Source: JAAURB01 sp049647265 (GTDB lineage Bacteria > Cyanobacteriota > Cyanobacteriia > Cyanobacteriales > Microcoleaceae). From it: DNA of 64,000 nucleotides. Position numbers and translations under genes: made by a program. Below, piece after piece: positions 27,121-35,241 of the stretch. The DNA is taken from NCBI GenBank assembly GCA_049647265.1, contig JBARXJ010000042.1, forward strand, positions 1 to 64,000, read 5' to 3'. Numbering within the stretch: the stretch's first letter is position 1; each line of letters starts with the position of its first letter. The notes beneath the pieces were generated by a model, which saw only the letters and a program-made list of their open reading frames with translations, had not been told where the DNA came from and searched no databases.

Positions 27121-27696
27121 ATGTTAAGCCAATTTACCTCAATTGATAAAATTCGTTACAATGCCCAAGGAACGGTTCCCGCCATTATTCAGGAGGCGTG
27201 GGAAGGCAATATCATTGGCTGGATTTGGCTAAACTCGGAAGCGGTTCAAAAAACGATAGAATCAGGTCAACTTTGGCATTCTCAAGCAGAAGAAAATCTC
27301 TCTAATTCTGGGCAGGCGATTCAAAGCTTACAATATGATCCAGACAGCGGAGCGTTAATTATACAAATCGAACCTGAACTGGCTAAAGATGATTTAGGAA
27401 CGTTTGTCAAGTCTTTCCCTAACGTTTTATCTGAATTATTTGCTGTAATTTGCGATCGCAGAGATCATCCTCAACCTAGCTCCTATACTTGCCAATTATT
27501 TGCTGGAGGCGATAATAAAATACTAAAGAAAATCGGAGAAGAATCTGCTGAAGTTGTGATGGCTTGCAAAGATGATGATAAAGATGCGATCGCGGGGGAA
27601 GTCGCCGACTTGTTTTATCATACCTTAGTGGCTCTGGCTCATCATCAGGTGGATTTACGATCTGTGTATCAAAAGTTAGCCCAACGTCGGCGCTGA
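27121..27696 (+). CDS. HisIE-like protein with degenerate HisI domain
   Basis: 191 residues. The C-terminal half (121-191: SYTCQLFAGGDNKILKKIGE, ESAEVVMACK, GEVADLFYH) is a well-preserved phosphoribosyl-ATP pyrophosphatase (HisE) domain. The N-terminal half aligns with the PRA-cyclohydrolase (HisI) fold (IRYNAQGTVPAIIQEAWEGN, SLQYDPDSGALIIQIEPE) but lacks the WHKGATSG segment, the CDxDxD metal motif (only YDPDSG) and the GPACH/SCF zinc cysteines. The HisI half is therefore probably catalytically dead. Length is only slightly short (usual HisIE about 210). Likely roles: HisE activity only, or a paralog of a complete HisIE elsewhere. Confidence 0.75.
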   Translation: MLSQFTSIDKIRYNAQGTVPAIIQEAWEGNIIGWIWLNSEAVQKTIESGQLWHSQAEENLSNSGQAIQSLQYDPDSGALIIQIEPELAKDDLGTFVKSFPNVLSELFAVICDRRDHPQPSSYTCQLFAGGDNKILKKIGEESAEVVMACKDDDKDAIAGEVADLFYHTLVALAHHQVDLRSVYQKLAQRRR

Positions 27697-27723
27697 GGAG
27701 GCAACTGGGTAAGGAGATGAGTA

Positions 27724-27750
27724 GGCAAGTCGGCAAGTCGGCAATAGGGA
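27724..27750. repeat. GGCAAGTC short tandem repeats
   Basis: Three units (GGCAAGTC, GGCAAGTC, GGCAATAG) in the hisIE-rpsT spacer. Related repeats occur at 34784-34811. Confidence 0.6.
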
Positions 27751-27851
27751 ACAGCGCAAAGTGCGGTGATGGGGTGCGCGATCTTGGGGGGAACCCCCAT
27801 GAGCAACGAAAGCATATAGAGGCAATAGGGAACGGGAAACAGAATCATCAA

Positions 27852-27892
27852 AACTCCTGACTCGGTGACTCCTGACTCGGTGACTCCTGTCT
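27852..27892. repeat. ACTCCTGACTCGGTG tandem repeat
   Basis: Units alternating ACTCCTG and ACTCGGTG. The same motif on the opposite strand (GAGTCAGGAGTCAG) appears near 8865, in rpoC2 at about 36840-36875 and near 52683-52730. The rest of the 319-base hisIE-rpsT spacer holds no gene. Confidence 0.65.
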
Positions 27893-28015
27893 CCTTATAC
27901 ATCAGCAAAATTCAGTTCCCCCAATAGCCGCAGAGATGTTATAGTAGTATTTCTGCAATATATCTTTTAAAATTAAAGATTACCATCTTATAAGTCTCTA
28001 GATCACCGAATACCC

Positions 28016-28327
28016 ATGGCTAATATTAAATCTGCACTAAAGCGAATTCAGATTGCAGAACGCAATCGACTGCAAAATAGGTTCTATAAGTCAGCCGTTC
28101 GGACCTTAATGAAAAAGTATTTTATCGCGCTGGAAGAGTACGGTGCTAGTCCAAGCTCAGAAAAGTTAGAAGCAGTCAACCAACGGATGTCAGAAGCTTA
28201 TAGTAAAATTGATAAAGCCGTTAAAAAAGGAGTGTTTCACCGCAATAATGGAGCGCGGAAAAAGTCTCGCTTAGCCAAAGCATTGAAACGTCATACTGCA
28301 CCTTCAGCAGAAGTGGCTGCGTCCTAA
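28016..28327 (+). CDS. rpsT: 30S ribosomal protein S20
   Basis: 103-residue, strongly basic protein of the small ribosomal subunit that binds the 5' domain of 16S rRNA. MANIKSALKRIQIAERNRLQ and KKGVFHRNNGARKKSRLAKA are diagnostic. Slightly long at both ends as in other cyanobacteria. A promoter-like TATAGT is near 27940. Confidence 0.98.
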   Translation: MANIKSALKRIQIAERNRLQNRFYKSAVRTLMKKYFIALEEYGASPSSEKLEAVNQRMSEAYSKIDKAVKKGVFHRNNGARKKSRLAKALKRHTAPSAEVAAS

Positions 28328-28564
28328 TTCGGGGATGGAACCGAATCAATCAATTCTCTCATCGCTGAAGTGTGAAATGGATTCAAAACATCTTGCAACA
28401 GCACAGATATAAATTCTTGCGCTTGTGGGTTGATGAAGCCGTTTCAACACCAGCATCCAGTCCACCAGTACTTTAGAGTGTAGCAGTATTTCATGCTCCC
28501 AGATTTTCTGGTTAGAGCGTTAAACTCTCTTATAGGATTTAATAATAAGGGAATATAGTGAACG

Positions 28565-29383
28565 GTGAACAAGCCTGTTGAGATGCCTCTGATTGATACC
28601 CACGTCCATCTAAATTTTGAAAGTTTAGCATCAGATCTTGATGCGGTTCGGCAACGTTGGCAACAAGCTGGCGTTGTTCACTTAGTGCATTCTTGTGTTC
28701 ATCCAGGAGAATTTAATGAGATTCAGGCGATCGCCAATAAAATCCCGGAACTCTCTTTTGCCGTGGGGTTACACCCCTTAGATACTGAGAAGTGGAAGTC
28801 TGACTCAGCCGATGAAATTGTTGAGTTAGCCCGTTCTGATTCTCGGGTTGTGGCAATTGGTGAGATGGGTTTAGACTTTTATAAGGCAGACGATCGCGAC
28901 TACCAGGAAAAAATATTTGAGGCGCAGTTAGAAATCGCTCATCACCTCAATAAACCTGTGATTATTCACTGTCGAGATGCTGCCGCACCGATGTATAAAA
29001 TACTCAAAAAATTCTGGGAGCGCATTGGGCCTGTTCCTGGAGTGATGCATTGTTGGGGTGGCACACCAGAAGAAACTCAATGGTTTCTTGATTTAGGATT
29101 TTATATTAGTTTTAGTGGAATTGTCACCTTCAAAAATGCTCAATCTGTCAAAGCCTCGGCTTGTCAAGTCAACTTAGATCGGCTGCTGATAGAAACAGAC
29201 TGTCCGTTTTTAGCGCCAGTTCCCCGACGAGGAAAACGTAATGAACCGTCTTATGTCCAATACGTTGCTGATGAATTGGCGAAACTGAGAAATGTTCCCC
29301 TAGAAACTATTACACAACAAACCGCTAAAAATGCTTGTCAATTATTTGGTTTATCTGTTGAGGCGAAATCAAATCTACTGTGA
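28565..29383 (+). CDS. TatD family metal-dependent DNase
   Basis: 272 residues. TIM-barrel amidohydrolase-type nuclease: the metal ligands are visible as DTHVHLNF (H13/H15), GEMGLDFYK (Glu), HCRDAA (His), MHCWGG (His) and TDCPFLAP (Asp). The family has 3'-5' exonuclease activity on DNA/RNA. The start at GTG 28565 follows AAGGGA 12 bases upstream; an ATG at 28583 (MPLIDTHVHL) is an alternative. It precedes rpoB by 111 bases on the same strand. Confidence 0.9.
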   Translation: MNKPVEMPLIDTHVHLNFESLASDLDAVRQRWQQAGVVHLVHSCVHPGEFNEIQAIANKIPELSFAVGLHPLDTEKWKSDSADEIVELARSDSRVVAIGEMGLDFYKADDRDYQEKIFEAQLEIAHHLNKPVIIHCRDAAAPMYKILKKFWERIGPVPGVMHCWGGTPEETQWFLDLGFYISFSGIVTFKNAQSVKASACQVNLDRLLIETDCPFLAPVPRRGKRNEPSYVQYVADELAKLRNVPLETITQQTAKNACQLFGLSVEAKSNLL

Positions 29384-29494
29384 AAATATGACACTCAAAT
29401 TCCGTTGCAATTTCTCACCTTATTGGGTGAGTTGAGCTTTACCTTTTGGGGTAAAAAATGAAATCTATTCTTCAGTGAGTTACTAATATCTTCC

Positions 29495-32400
29495 ATGACA
29501 ACATCAGTATACAACCAGACTCTTTTACCGGATCTAATTGATATCCAACGCTCTAGCTTTCGCTGGTTTCTCGAAACGGGATTAATCGAAGAACTTGAAA
29601 GTTTTTCCCCAATTTCTGACTATACCGGAAAGTTAGAACTGCACTTTTTAGCGAAGAATTATAAGCTGAAAGAACCCAAATATGATGTAGATGAAGCAAA
29701 GCGGCGCGATAGCAGCTATGCCGTACAAATGTATGTTCCTACCCGCTTTATTAATAAAGAAACAGGAGAAATTAAAGAACAAGAAGTCTTTATTGGTGAC
29801 TTACCTTTAATGACCGAACGGGGTACGTTTATTATTAACGGTGCGGAACGGGTTATTGTTAACCAAATTGTTCGGAGTCCAGGGGTTTATTATAAATCCG
29901 AAATTGATAAAAACCAACGTCGGACTTATAGTGCTTCATTAATTCCTAACCGAGGCGCTTGGCTAAAATTTGAAACCGATAAAAATGATTTAGTTTGGGT
30001 CAGAATTGACAAAACCCGTAAATTATCAGCCCAAGTCTTACTGAAAGCATTAGGACTTTCAAATAACGAAATTTTTGATGCGTTGCGTCACCCCGACTAC
30101 TTCCAGAAAACGATTGAACGGGAAGGGGAATTTTCAGAAGAAGAAGCCTTAATGGAACTGTACCGCAAGCTGCGTCCGGGTGAACCCCCGACTGTCGCCG
30201 GAGGAGAACAGCTTCTGAATAATCGCTTTTTTGATGCCAAACGCTATGATTTAGGTCGCGTCGGACGGCACAAACTCAACCGCAAACTGCGCTTAAATAT
30301 TCCCGAAACCACACGGGTTTTGACCCCAACTGATATTTTGGCGGCGGTTGATTATCTGATTAACCTTGAATATGACATCGGCGAAACAGACGATATTGAC
30401 CACTTAGGAAATCGTCGAGTTCGTTCCGTGGGAGAATTGCTGCAAAACCAAATTCGCGTCGGTTTAAACCGCCTAGAACGGATTATTCGCGAACGGATGA
30501 CGGTGAGTGATTCTGATGCTTTGACTCCCGCTTCTTTGGTTAACCCCAAACCTTTAGTGGCAGCGGTTAAAGAGTTCTTCGGCAGTTCTCAACTCTCCCA
30601 GTTTATGGATCAAACCAATCCGCTAGCGGAATTAACCCATAAACGACGGATTTCTGCCTTAGGCCCAGGTGGGTTAACCCGAGAACGGGCAGGGTTTGCG
30701 GTACGGGATATTCACCCCTCTCACTACGGCCGAATTTGTCCGATTGAAACCCCAGAAGGGCCAAACGCTGGATTAATTGGATCTCTGGCAACTCACGCCC
30801 GAGTCAGTCACTTTGGCTTTATCGAAACCCCTTATTATCCCGTTGAAAATGGTCGGGTACTGAAAGATCAACCCCCCACTTATATGACGGCGGATGAGGA
30901 AGATGACCTGCGGGTGGCACCGGGGGATATTCGTATGGACGAAGAAGGTTATATTATCGGGGATTTTGTCCCGGTTCGTTATCGTCAGGATTTTACTGAA
31001 ACCACTCCTGACCAAGTGGACTATGTTGCCGTTTCTCCGGTACAAATTGTCTCTGTAGCCACCTCTTTGATTCCTTTCCTCGAACATGATGATGCCAACC
31101 GGGCATTAATGGGGTCTAATATGCAGCGGCAAGCCGTTCCTTTATTGCGTCCCCAACGGCCATTAGTGGGAACAGGCTTAGAAGCCCAAGCAGCCCGAGA
31201 TTCGGGCATGGTGGTACTGACTCAAACCGATGGCGAAGTCAGCTATGTGGATGGGTCTAAAATTCGGGTGATGGGAACCGATGGCCATGAATACGAATAT
31301 GAACTACAAAAATATCAACGGTCTAACCAGGATACCTGTTTAAATCAACGTCCTTTAGTGTATGAAGGAGACCAAGTGATTGCCGGTCAAGTCCTGGCGG
31401 ATGGGTCTTCGACAGAAGGGGCTGAACTGGCTTTGGGTCAAAATATTGTGGTGACCTATATGCCCTGGGAAGGCTACAACTACGAAGATGCCATCTTAAT
31501 CAGTGAACGTTTGGTTTATGAGGATTATTACACCTCGATTCACATTGAGAAATTTGAAATTGAGGCCCGTCAAACCAAACTAGGGCCAGAAGAAATTACC
31601 CGAGAAATTCCCAACGTTGGGGAAGATGCCCTACGACAACTCGACGGTAGCGGTATTATCCGGATTGGGGCTTGGGTAGAATCTGGGGATATTTTAGTCG
31701 GGAAAGTGACTCCGAAAGGAGAATCTGACCAACCCCCAGAAGAAAAACTCCTACGGGCAATTTTTGGAGAGAAAGCCCGAGATGTGCGGGATAATTCCCT
31801 ACGAGTTCCTAACGGTGAAAAAGGCCGTGTCGTGGATGTGCGGGTATTTACACGGGAACAAGGGGATGAATTACCGCCCGGGGCGAATATGGTGGTACGG
31901 GTTTATGTTGCCCAGAAACGGAAAATCCAAGTCGGGGACAAGATGGCAGGACGACATGGAAATAAAGGAATTGTTTCCCGGATTTTACCCATCGAAGATA
32001 TGCCCTATCTCCCGGATGGTCGGCCAGTCGATATTGTACTCAATCCTCTGGGTGTACCGTCTCGGATGAATGTTGGTCAGATCTTTGAATGTCTCATGGG
32101 ATGGGCGGGTGAAAACCTAAATTTACGGTTTAAAGTGATTCCCTTTGATGAGATGCATGGGGCAGAAATGTCTCGGGAAACCGTTAATCGTAAACTCAAG
32201 CAAGCCCGTGAGAAGAAAAATCAAGATTGGCTGTTTAATGAAGATCATCCCGGTAAAACCATCGTCTATGACGGCCGGACTGGAGAACCGTTTGACCAAC
32301 CCATTACCGTTGGCGTGGCTTATATGCTGAAATTGGTTCACTTAGTGGATGATAAGATTCACGCCCGTTCCACTGGCCCTTATTCATTGGTGACACAGCA

Positions 32401-32779
32401 ACCTCTGGGCGGAAAAGCCCAACAAGGGGGTCAACGGTTTGGAGAAATGGAAGTTTGGGCCCTCGAAGCGTTTGGCGCGGCTTACACCTTGCAGGAACTG
32501 TTAACAGTTAAATCTGACGATATGCAAGGCCGGAATGAAGCCCTGAATTCTATTGTCAAGGGTAAAGCCATTCCTCGTCCGGGTACTCCAGAATCATTCA
32601 AGGTATTGATGCGAGAATTGCAATCATTGTGTTTAGATATTGCTGTTCATAAAGTTGATACTAGTGATGATGGGAGTAATGACTTAGAAGTTGACTTAAT
32701 GGCTGATGAGTCTAACCGAGGACGAACTCCCTCTAAACCCACCTACGAATTGAGTTCAGTAGACGAAGAAGAGAAGTAG
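29495..32779 (+). CDS. rpoB: RNA polymerase beta subunit
   Basis: 1094-residue beta subunit of the core polymerase. Family blocks are present from the N-terminal lobe (LIDIQRSSFRWFLETGL), through the rifampicin region (SQFMDQTNPLAELTHKRRIS) and the ETPEGPNAGLIGSLATHARV block, to the C-terminal clamp-anchoring GDKMAGRHGNKGIVS, GGQRFGEMEVWALEAFGAAY and ELQSLCLD. The length fits cyanobacteria, which lack the large beta insertions of E. coli. First gene of the rpo operon; the rpoB-rpoC1 spacer has short repeats. Confidence 0.99.
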   Translation: MTTSVYNQTLLPDLIDIQRSSFRWFLETGLIEELESFSPISDYTGKLELHFLAKNYKLKEPKYDVDEAKRRDSSYAVQMYVPTRFINKETGEIKEQEVFIGDLPLMTERGTFIINGAERVIVNQIVRSPGVYYKSEIDKNQRRTYSASLIPNRGAWLKFETDKNDLVWVRIDKTRKLSAQVLLKALGLSNNEIFDALRHPDYFQKTIEREGEFSEEEALMELYRKLRPGEPPTVAGGEQLLNNRFFDAKRYDLGRVGRHKLNRKLRLNIPETTRVLTPTDILAAVDYLINLEYDIGETDDIDHLGNRRVRSVGELLQNQIRVGLNRLERIIRERMTVSDSDALTPASLVNPKPLVAAVKEFFGSSQLSQFMDQTNPLAELTHKRRISALGPGGLTRERAGFAVRDIHPSHYGRICPIETPEGPNAGLIGSLATHARVSHFGFIETPYYPVENGRVLKDQPPTYMTADEEDDLRVAPGDIRMDEEGYIIGDFVPVRYRQDFTETTPDQVDYVAVSPVQIVSVATSLIPFLEHDDANRALMGSNMQRQAVPLLRPQRPLVGTGLEAQAARDSGMVVLTQTDGEVSYVDGSKIRVMGTDGHEYEYELQKYQRSNQDTCLNQRPLVYEGDQVIAGQVLADGSSTEGAELALGQNIVVTYMPWEGYNYEDAILISERLVYEDYYTSIHIEKFEIEARQTKLGPEEITREIPNVGEDALRQLDGSGIIRIGAWVESGDILVGKVTPKGESDQPPEEKLLRAIFGEKARDVRDNSLRVPNGEKGRVVDVRVFTREQGDELPPGANMVVRVYVAQKRKIQVGDKMAGRHGNKGIVSRILPIEDMPYLPDGRPVDIVLNPLGVPSRMNVGQIFECLMGWAGENLNLRFKVIPFDEMHGAEMSRETVNRKLKQAREKKNQDWLFNEDHPGKTIVYDGRTGEPFDQPITVGVAYMLKLVHLVDDKIHARSTGPYSLVTQQPLGGKAQQGGQRFGEMEVWALEAFGAAYTLQELLTVKSDDMQGRNEALNSIVKGKAIPRPGTPESFKVLMRELQSLCLDIAVHKVDTSDDGSNDLEVDLMADESNRGRTPSKPTYELSSVDEEEK

Positions 32780-32818
32780 TCATTACGTTGATCTCAACGA
32801 CACGCGCGCGATCATGAT

Positions 32819-32868
32819 TAGTCATTTGTTGTTGGTTGAGACAAGTCGCCAATGACAAATGACAGATA
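32819..32868. repeat. Short tandem repeats in rpoB-rpoC1 spacer
   Basis: AGTCATTTGTTGTTGGTTGA on one side and CCAATGACAAATGACAG on the other form a degenerate inverted array of the same AATGAC units seen at 5873-5904. Confidence 0.5.
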
Positions 32869-32887
32869 AGAAAGGACACATGAAATT

Positions 32888-34780
32888 ATGCCTAAACTGG
32901 AACAACACTTTGATTACGTCAAAATTGGTTTAGCCTCTCCAGAACGAATTCGTCAATGGGGAGAACGGACTTTACCGAATGGTCAGGTTGTCGGAGAAGT
33001 CACTAAGCCTGAAACGATTAACTACCGTACTCTAAAGCCGGAAATGGATGGCTTATTCTGTGAACGGATTTTTGGCCCGGCGAAAGATTGGGAATGTCAT
33101 TGCGGTAAATATAAACGAGTCCGCCACCGGGGCATCGTCTGCGAACGCTGCGGAGTAGAAGTCACAGAATCCCGCGTCCGTCGCCACCGCATGGGCTACA
33201 TCAAACTCGCCGCCCCCGTTACCCATGTGTGGTATCTCAAAGGCATCCCCAGCTATATGGCAATCCTCCTCGATATGCCCCTGCGCGATGTCGAACAAGT
33301 CGTCTACTTCAACGCCTACGTCGTCCTCAATCCCGGTAACGCCGAAAACCTCTCCTATAAACAACTCCTCACCGAGGAACAATGGCTAGAACTCGAAGAA
33401 CAAATCTATAGTGAAGACTCCACCCTCAACGATGTCGAAGTGGGAATTGGGGCCGAAGCCATTGCCCGCTTACTCGACGACATCCCCCTAGAAGAAGAAG
33501 CCGAACGTCTGCGGGAAGACATCGCCAACGCCAAAGGACAAAAACGCGCCAAACTAATTAAACGGCTGCGTGTCATTGATAACTTCGTCGCCACCGGTTC
33601 TAGTCCAGAATGGATGGTACTCAATGTCATTCCTGTCATCCCCCCAGACCTGCGACCCATGGTACAACTCGATGGGGGACGGTTTGCCACCAGTGACCTC
33701 AACGACCTGTATCGCCGGGTGATTAACCGCAATAATCGTTTAGCCCGACTCCAGGAAATCTTAGCCCCCGAAATCATTATCCGTAACGAAAAACGGATGT
33801 TACAAGAAGCCGTCGATGCCTTAATTGACAATGGTCGTCGGGGACGGACTGTCGTCGGGGCAAACAACCGACCCTTAAAATCCCTCTCCGATATTATCGA
33901 AGGAAAACAAGGGCGTTTCCGTCAAAACTTACTCGGTAAACGGGTTGATTATTCCGGTCGGTCTGTGATTGTGGTTGGCCCCAAACTCAAAATGCATCAA
34001 TGCGGCCTGCCCCGAGAAATGGCAATTGAACTATTCCAACCCTTCGTTATTCATCGTCTCATTCGTCAGGGACTGGTGAATAATATCAAAGCCGCTAAAA
34101 AACTGATTCAACGTAGCGACCCCAGTGTTTGGGATGTGCTAGAAGAAGTGATTACCGGTCACCCCGTAATGTTAAACCGGGCACCGACATTACACCGTTT
34201 GGGCATTCAAGCCTTTGAACCGATGCTAGTCGAAGGACGGGCAATTCAACTCCATCCTTTGGTTTGTCCTGCCTTTAACGCCGACTTTGATGGTGACCAA
34301 ATGGCGGTTCACGTTCCCCTCTCAATTGAATCCCAAGCCGAGGCCAGATTATTAATGTTGGCTTCTAATAATATCCTCTCCCCAGCAACCGGAACCCCGA
34401 TTGTTACACCCAGTCAGGATATGGTTTTGGGCTGTTATTACTTAACCGCTGAAAACCCCCATGCCACCAAAGGCGCTGGCCAATATTTTGGTCATTTAGA
34501 AGATGTAATCATGGCTTATGAACAAGACATTGTGGATTTACACGCCTTAATTTGGGTGCGATTTGATGGAGACGTGGTTAATGGTGAATCAGAAGTGATT
34601 GATGAGGAAGATACATCAGCTTCAGGAATCGTTAGTCGGATTTATAAGGGTGAAAAAAGTGGTGAAATTACTCGTCGAGTTCGTTTAGATGCAGAGGGAA
34701 CTGTTTTGTCTCAATATGTGCGAACCACAGCCGGACGGGTTTTGTTTAATCATACGGTGCAGAATGTGATTAGTGATTAA
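32888..34780 (+). CDS. rpoC1: RNA polymerase gamma (beta-prime N-terminal) subunit
   Basis: 630-residue N-terminal half of beta-prime, encoded separately only in cyanobacteria and plastids. Zinc ribbon cysteines are C70, C72, C85 and C88 (ECHCGKYKRVRHRGIVCERC). The catalytic magnesium loop NADFDGDQMAVH is at about 464-475. FVATGSSPEWMVLNVIPVIP and GRRGRTVVGANNRPLKSLSD are the lid/rudder-region blocks. Codon use shifts to high GC between about 33120 and 33700, then back, which may reflect strong expression. Downstream of it is an unrelated four-helix gene before rpoC2. Confidence 0.99.
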   Translation: MPKLEQHFDYVKIGLASPERIRQWGERTLPNGQVVGEVTKPETINYRTLKPEMDGLFCERIFGPAKDWECHCGKYKRVRHRGIVCERCGVEVTESRVRRHRMGYIKLAAPVTHVWYLKGIPSYMAILLDMPLRDVEQVVYFNAYVVLNPGNAENLSYKQLLTEEQWLELEEQIYSEDSTLNDVEVGIGAEAIARLLDDIPLEEEAERLREDIANAKGQKRAKLIKRLRVIDNFVATGSSPEWMVLNVIPVIPPDLRPMVQLDGGRFATSDLNDLYRRVINRNNRLARLQEILAPEIIIRNEKRMLQEAVDALIDNGRRGRTVVGANNRPLKSLSDIIEGKQGRFRQNLLGKRVDYSGRSVIVVGPKLKMHQCGLPREMAIELFQPFVIHRLIRQGLVNNIKAAKKLIQRSDPSVWDVLEEVITGHPVMLNRAPTLHRLGIQAFEPMLVEGRAIQLHPLVCPAFNADFDGDQMAVHVPLSIESQAEARLLMLASNNILSPATGTPIVTPSQDMVLGCYYLTAENPHATKGAGQYFGHLEDVIMAYEQDIVDLHALIWVRFDGDVVNGESEVIDEEDTSASGIVSRIYKGEKSGEITRRVRLDAEGTVLSQYVRTTAGRVLFNHTVQNVISD

Positions 34781-34783
34781 GAA

Positions 34784-34811
34784 GGCAATCGGCAATCGGC
34801 AAGTAGGCAAT
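34784..34811. repeat. GGCAATC heptad repeats before the four-helix gene
   Basis: GGCAATC, GGCAATC, GGCAAGT, AGGCAAT follow within 4 bases of the rpoC1 stop. The same repeats occur at 27724. Confidence 0.65.
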
Positions 34812-34815
34812 AGTA

Positions 34816-35178
34816 ATGATTAGTGATTTTAAGGATTTGCGAATATGGCAAAAGGGGATGGAAATAGCAAAAATGTGTTATTTCTTGACCCGGCAGTTTC
34901 CGAAAGAGGAGTTGTTTGGAATGACTCAACAAATTAGAAGATCGGCTGCTTCTATTCCTGCCAATATTGCAGAGGGATATGGAAGGCGTTCTCCTGGGGA
35001 TTATGCCAGATTTCTAAACATTGCTGTTGGTTCTACTAATGAATTGCAAACTCATCTTATACTGTCAGCTTCTGTCAACCTTTGTACTCAGCAAGAAATT
35101 CAACAAATCCTTGATTTACTTCTTGAAGAATCAAAAATGATCCGGTCTCTCATCCAAAAATTACAAGATAAAAAATAA
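34816..35178 (+). CDS. Four-helix bundle (IVP/S23) protein inside rpo operon
   Basis: 120 residues: ISDFKDLRIWQKGMEIAKMC, FPKEELFGMTQQIRRSAASI, PANIAEGYGRRSPGDYARFL, then a C-terminal helix. This is the four-helix-bundle family first seen encoded in 23S rRNA intervening sequences and also found as free genes in many bacteria; its function is unknown. It lies 35 bases after rpoC1 and 63 bases before rpoC2, same strand. The preceding heptad repeats suggest it was inserted as a unit between two genes that are normally adjacent. It is probably cotranscribed with the rpo genes. No ribosome site better than AAGTAGG 14 bases upstream is visible. Confidence 0.9.
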   Translation: MISDFKDLRIWQKGMEIAKMCYFLTRQFPKEELFGMTQQIRRSAASIPANIAEGYGRRSPGDYARFLNIAVGSTNELQTHLILSASVNLCTQQEIQQILDLLLEESKMIRSLIQKLQDKK

Positions 35179-35241
35179 ACTCTTGCAAGAGTGCCTGTTC
35201 CCTTCTAAAAAAAAACTCATTAACCCATAACAAAAAAAACC

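Noticed and set aside
27852..27892. Tandem units resembling CRISPR repeats
   Set aside because: Units are 7-8 bases with no unique spacers, and the same units appear scattered in many spacers and in rpoC2.
33053..33867. Long minus-strand frames over rpoC1
   Set aside because: They follow the locally GC-rich codon use of rpoC1 on the other strand; no start signals.
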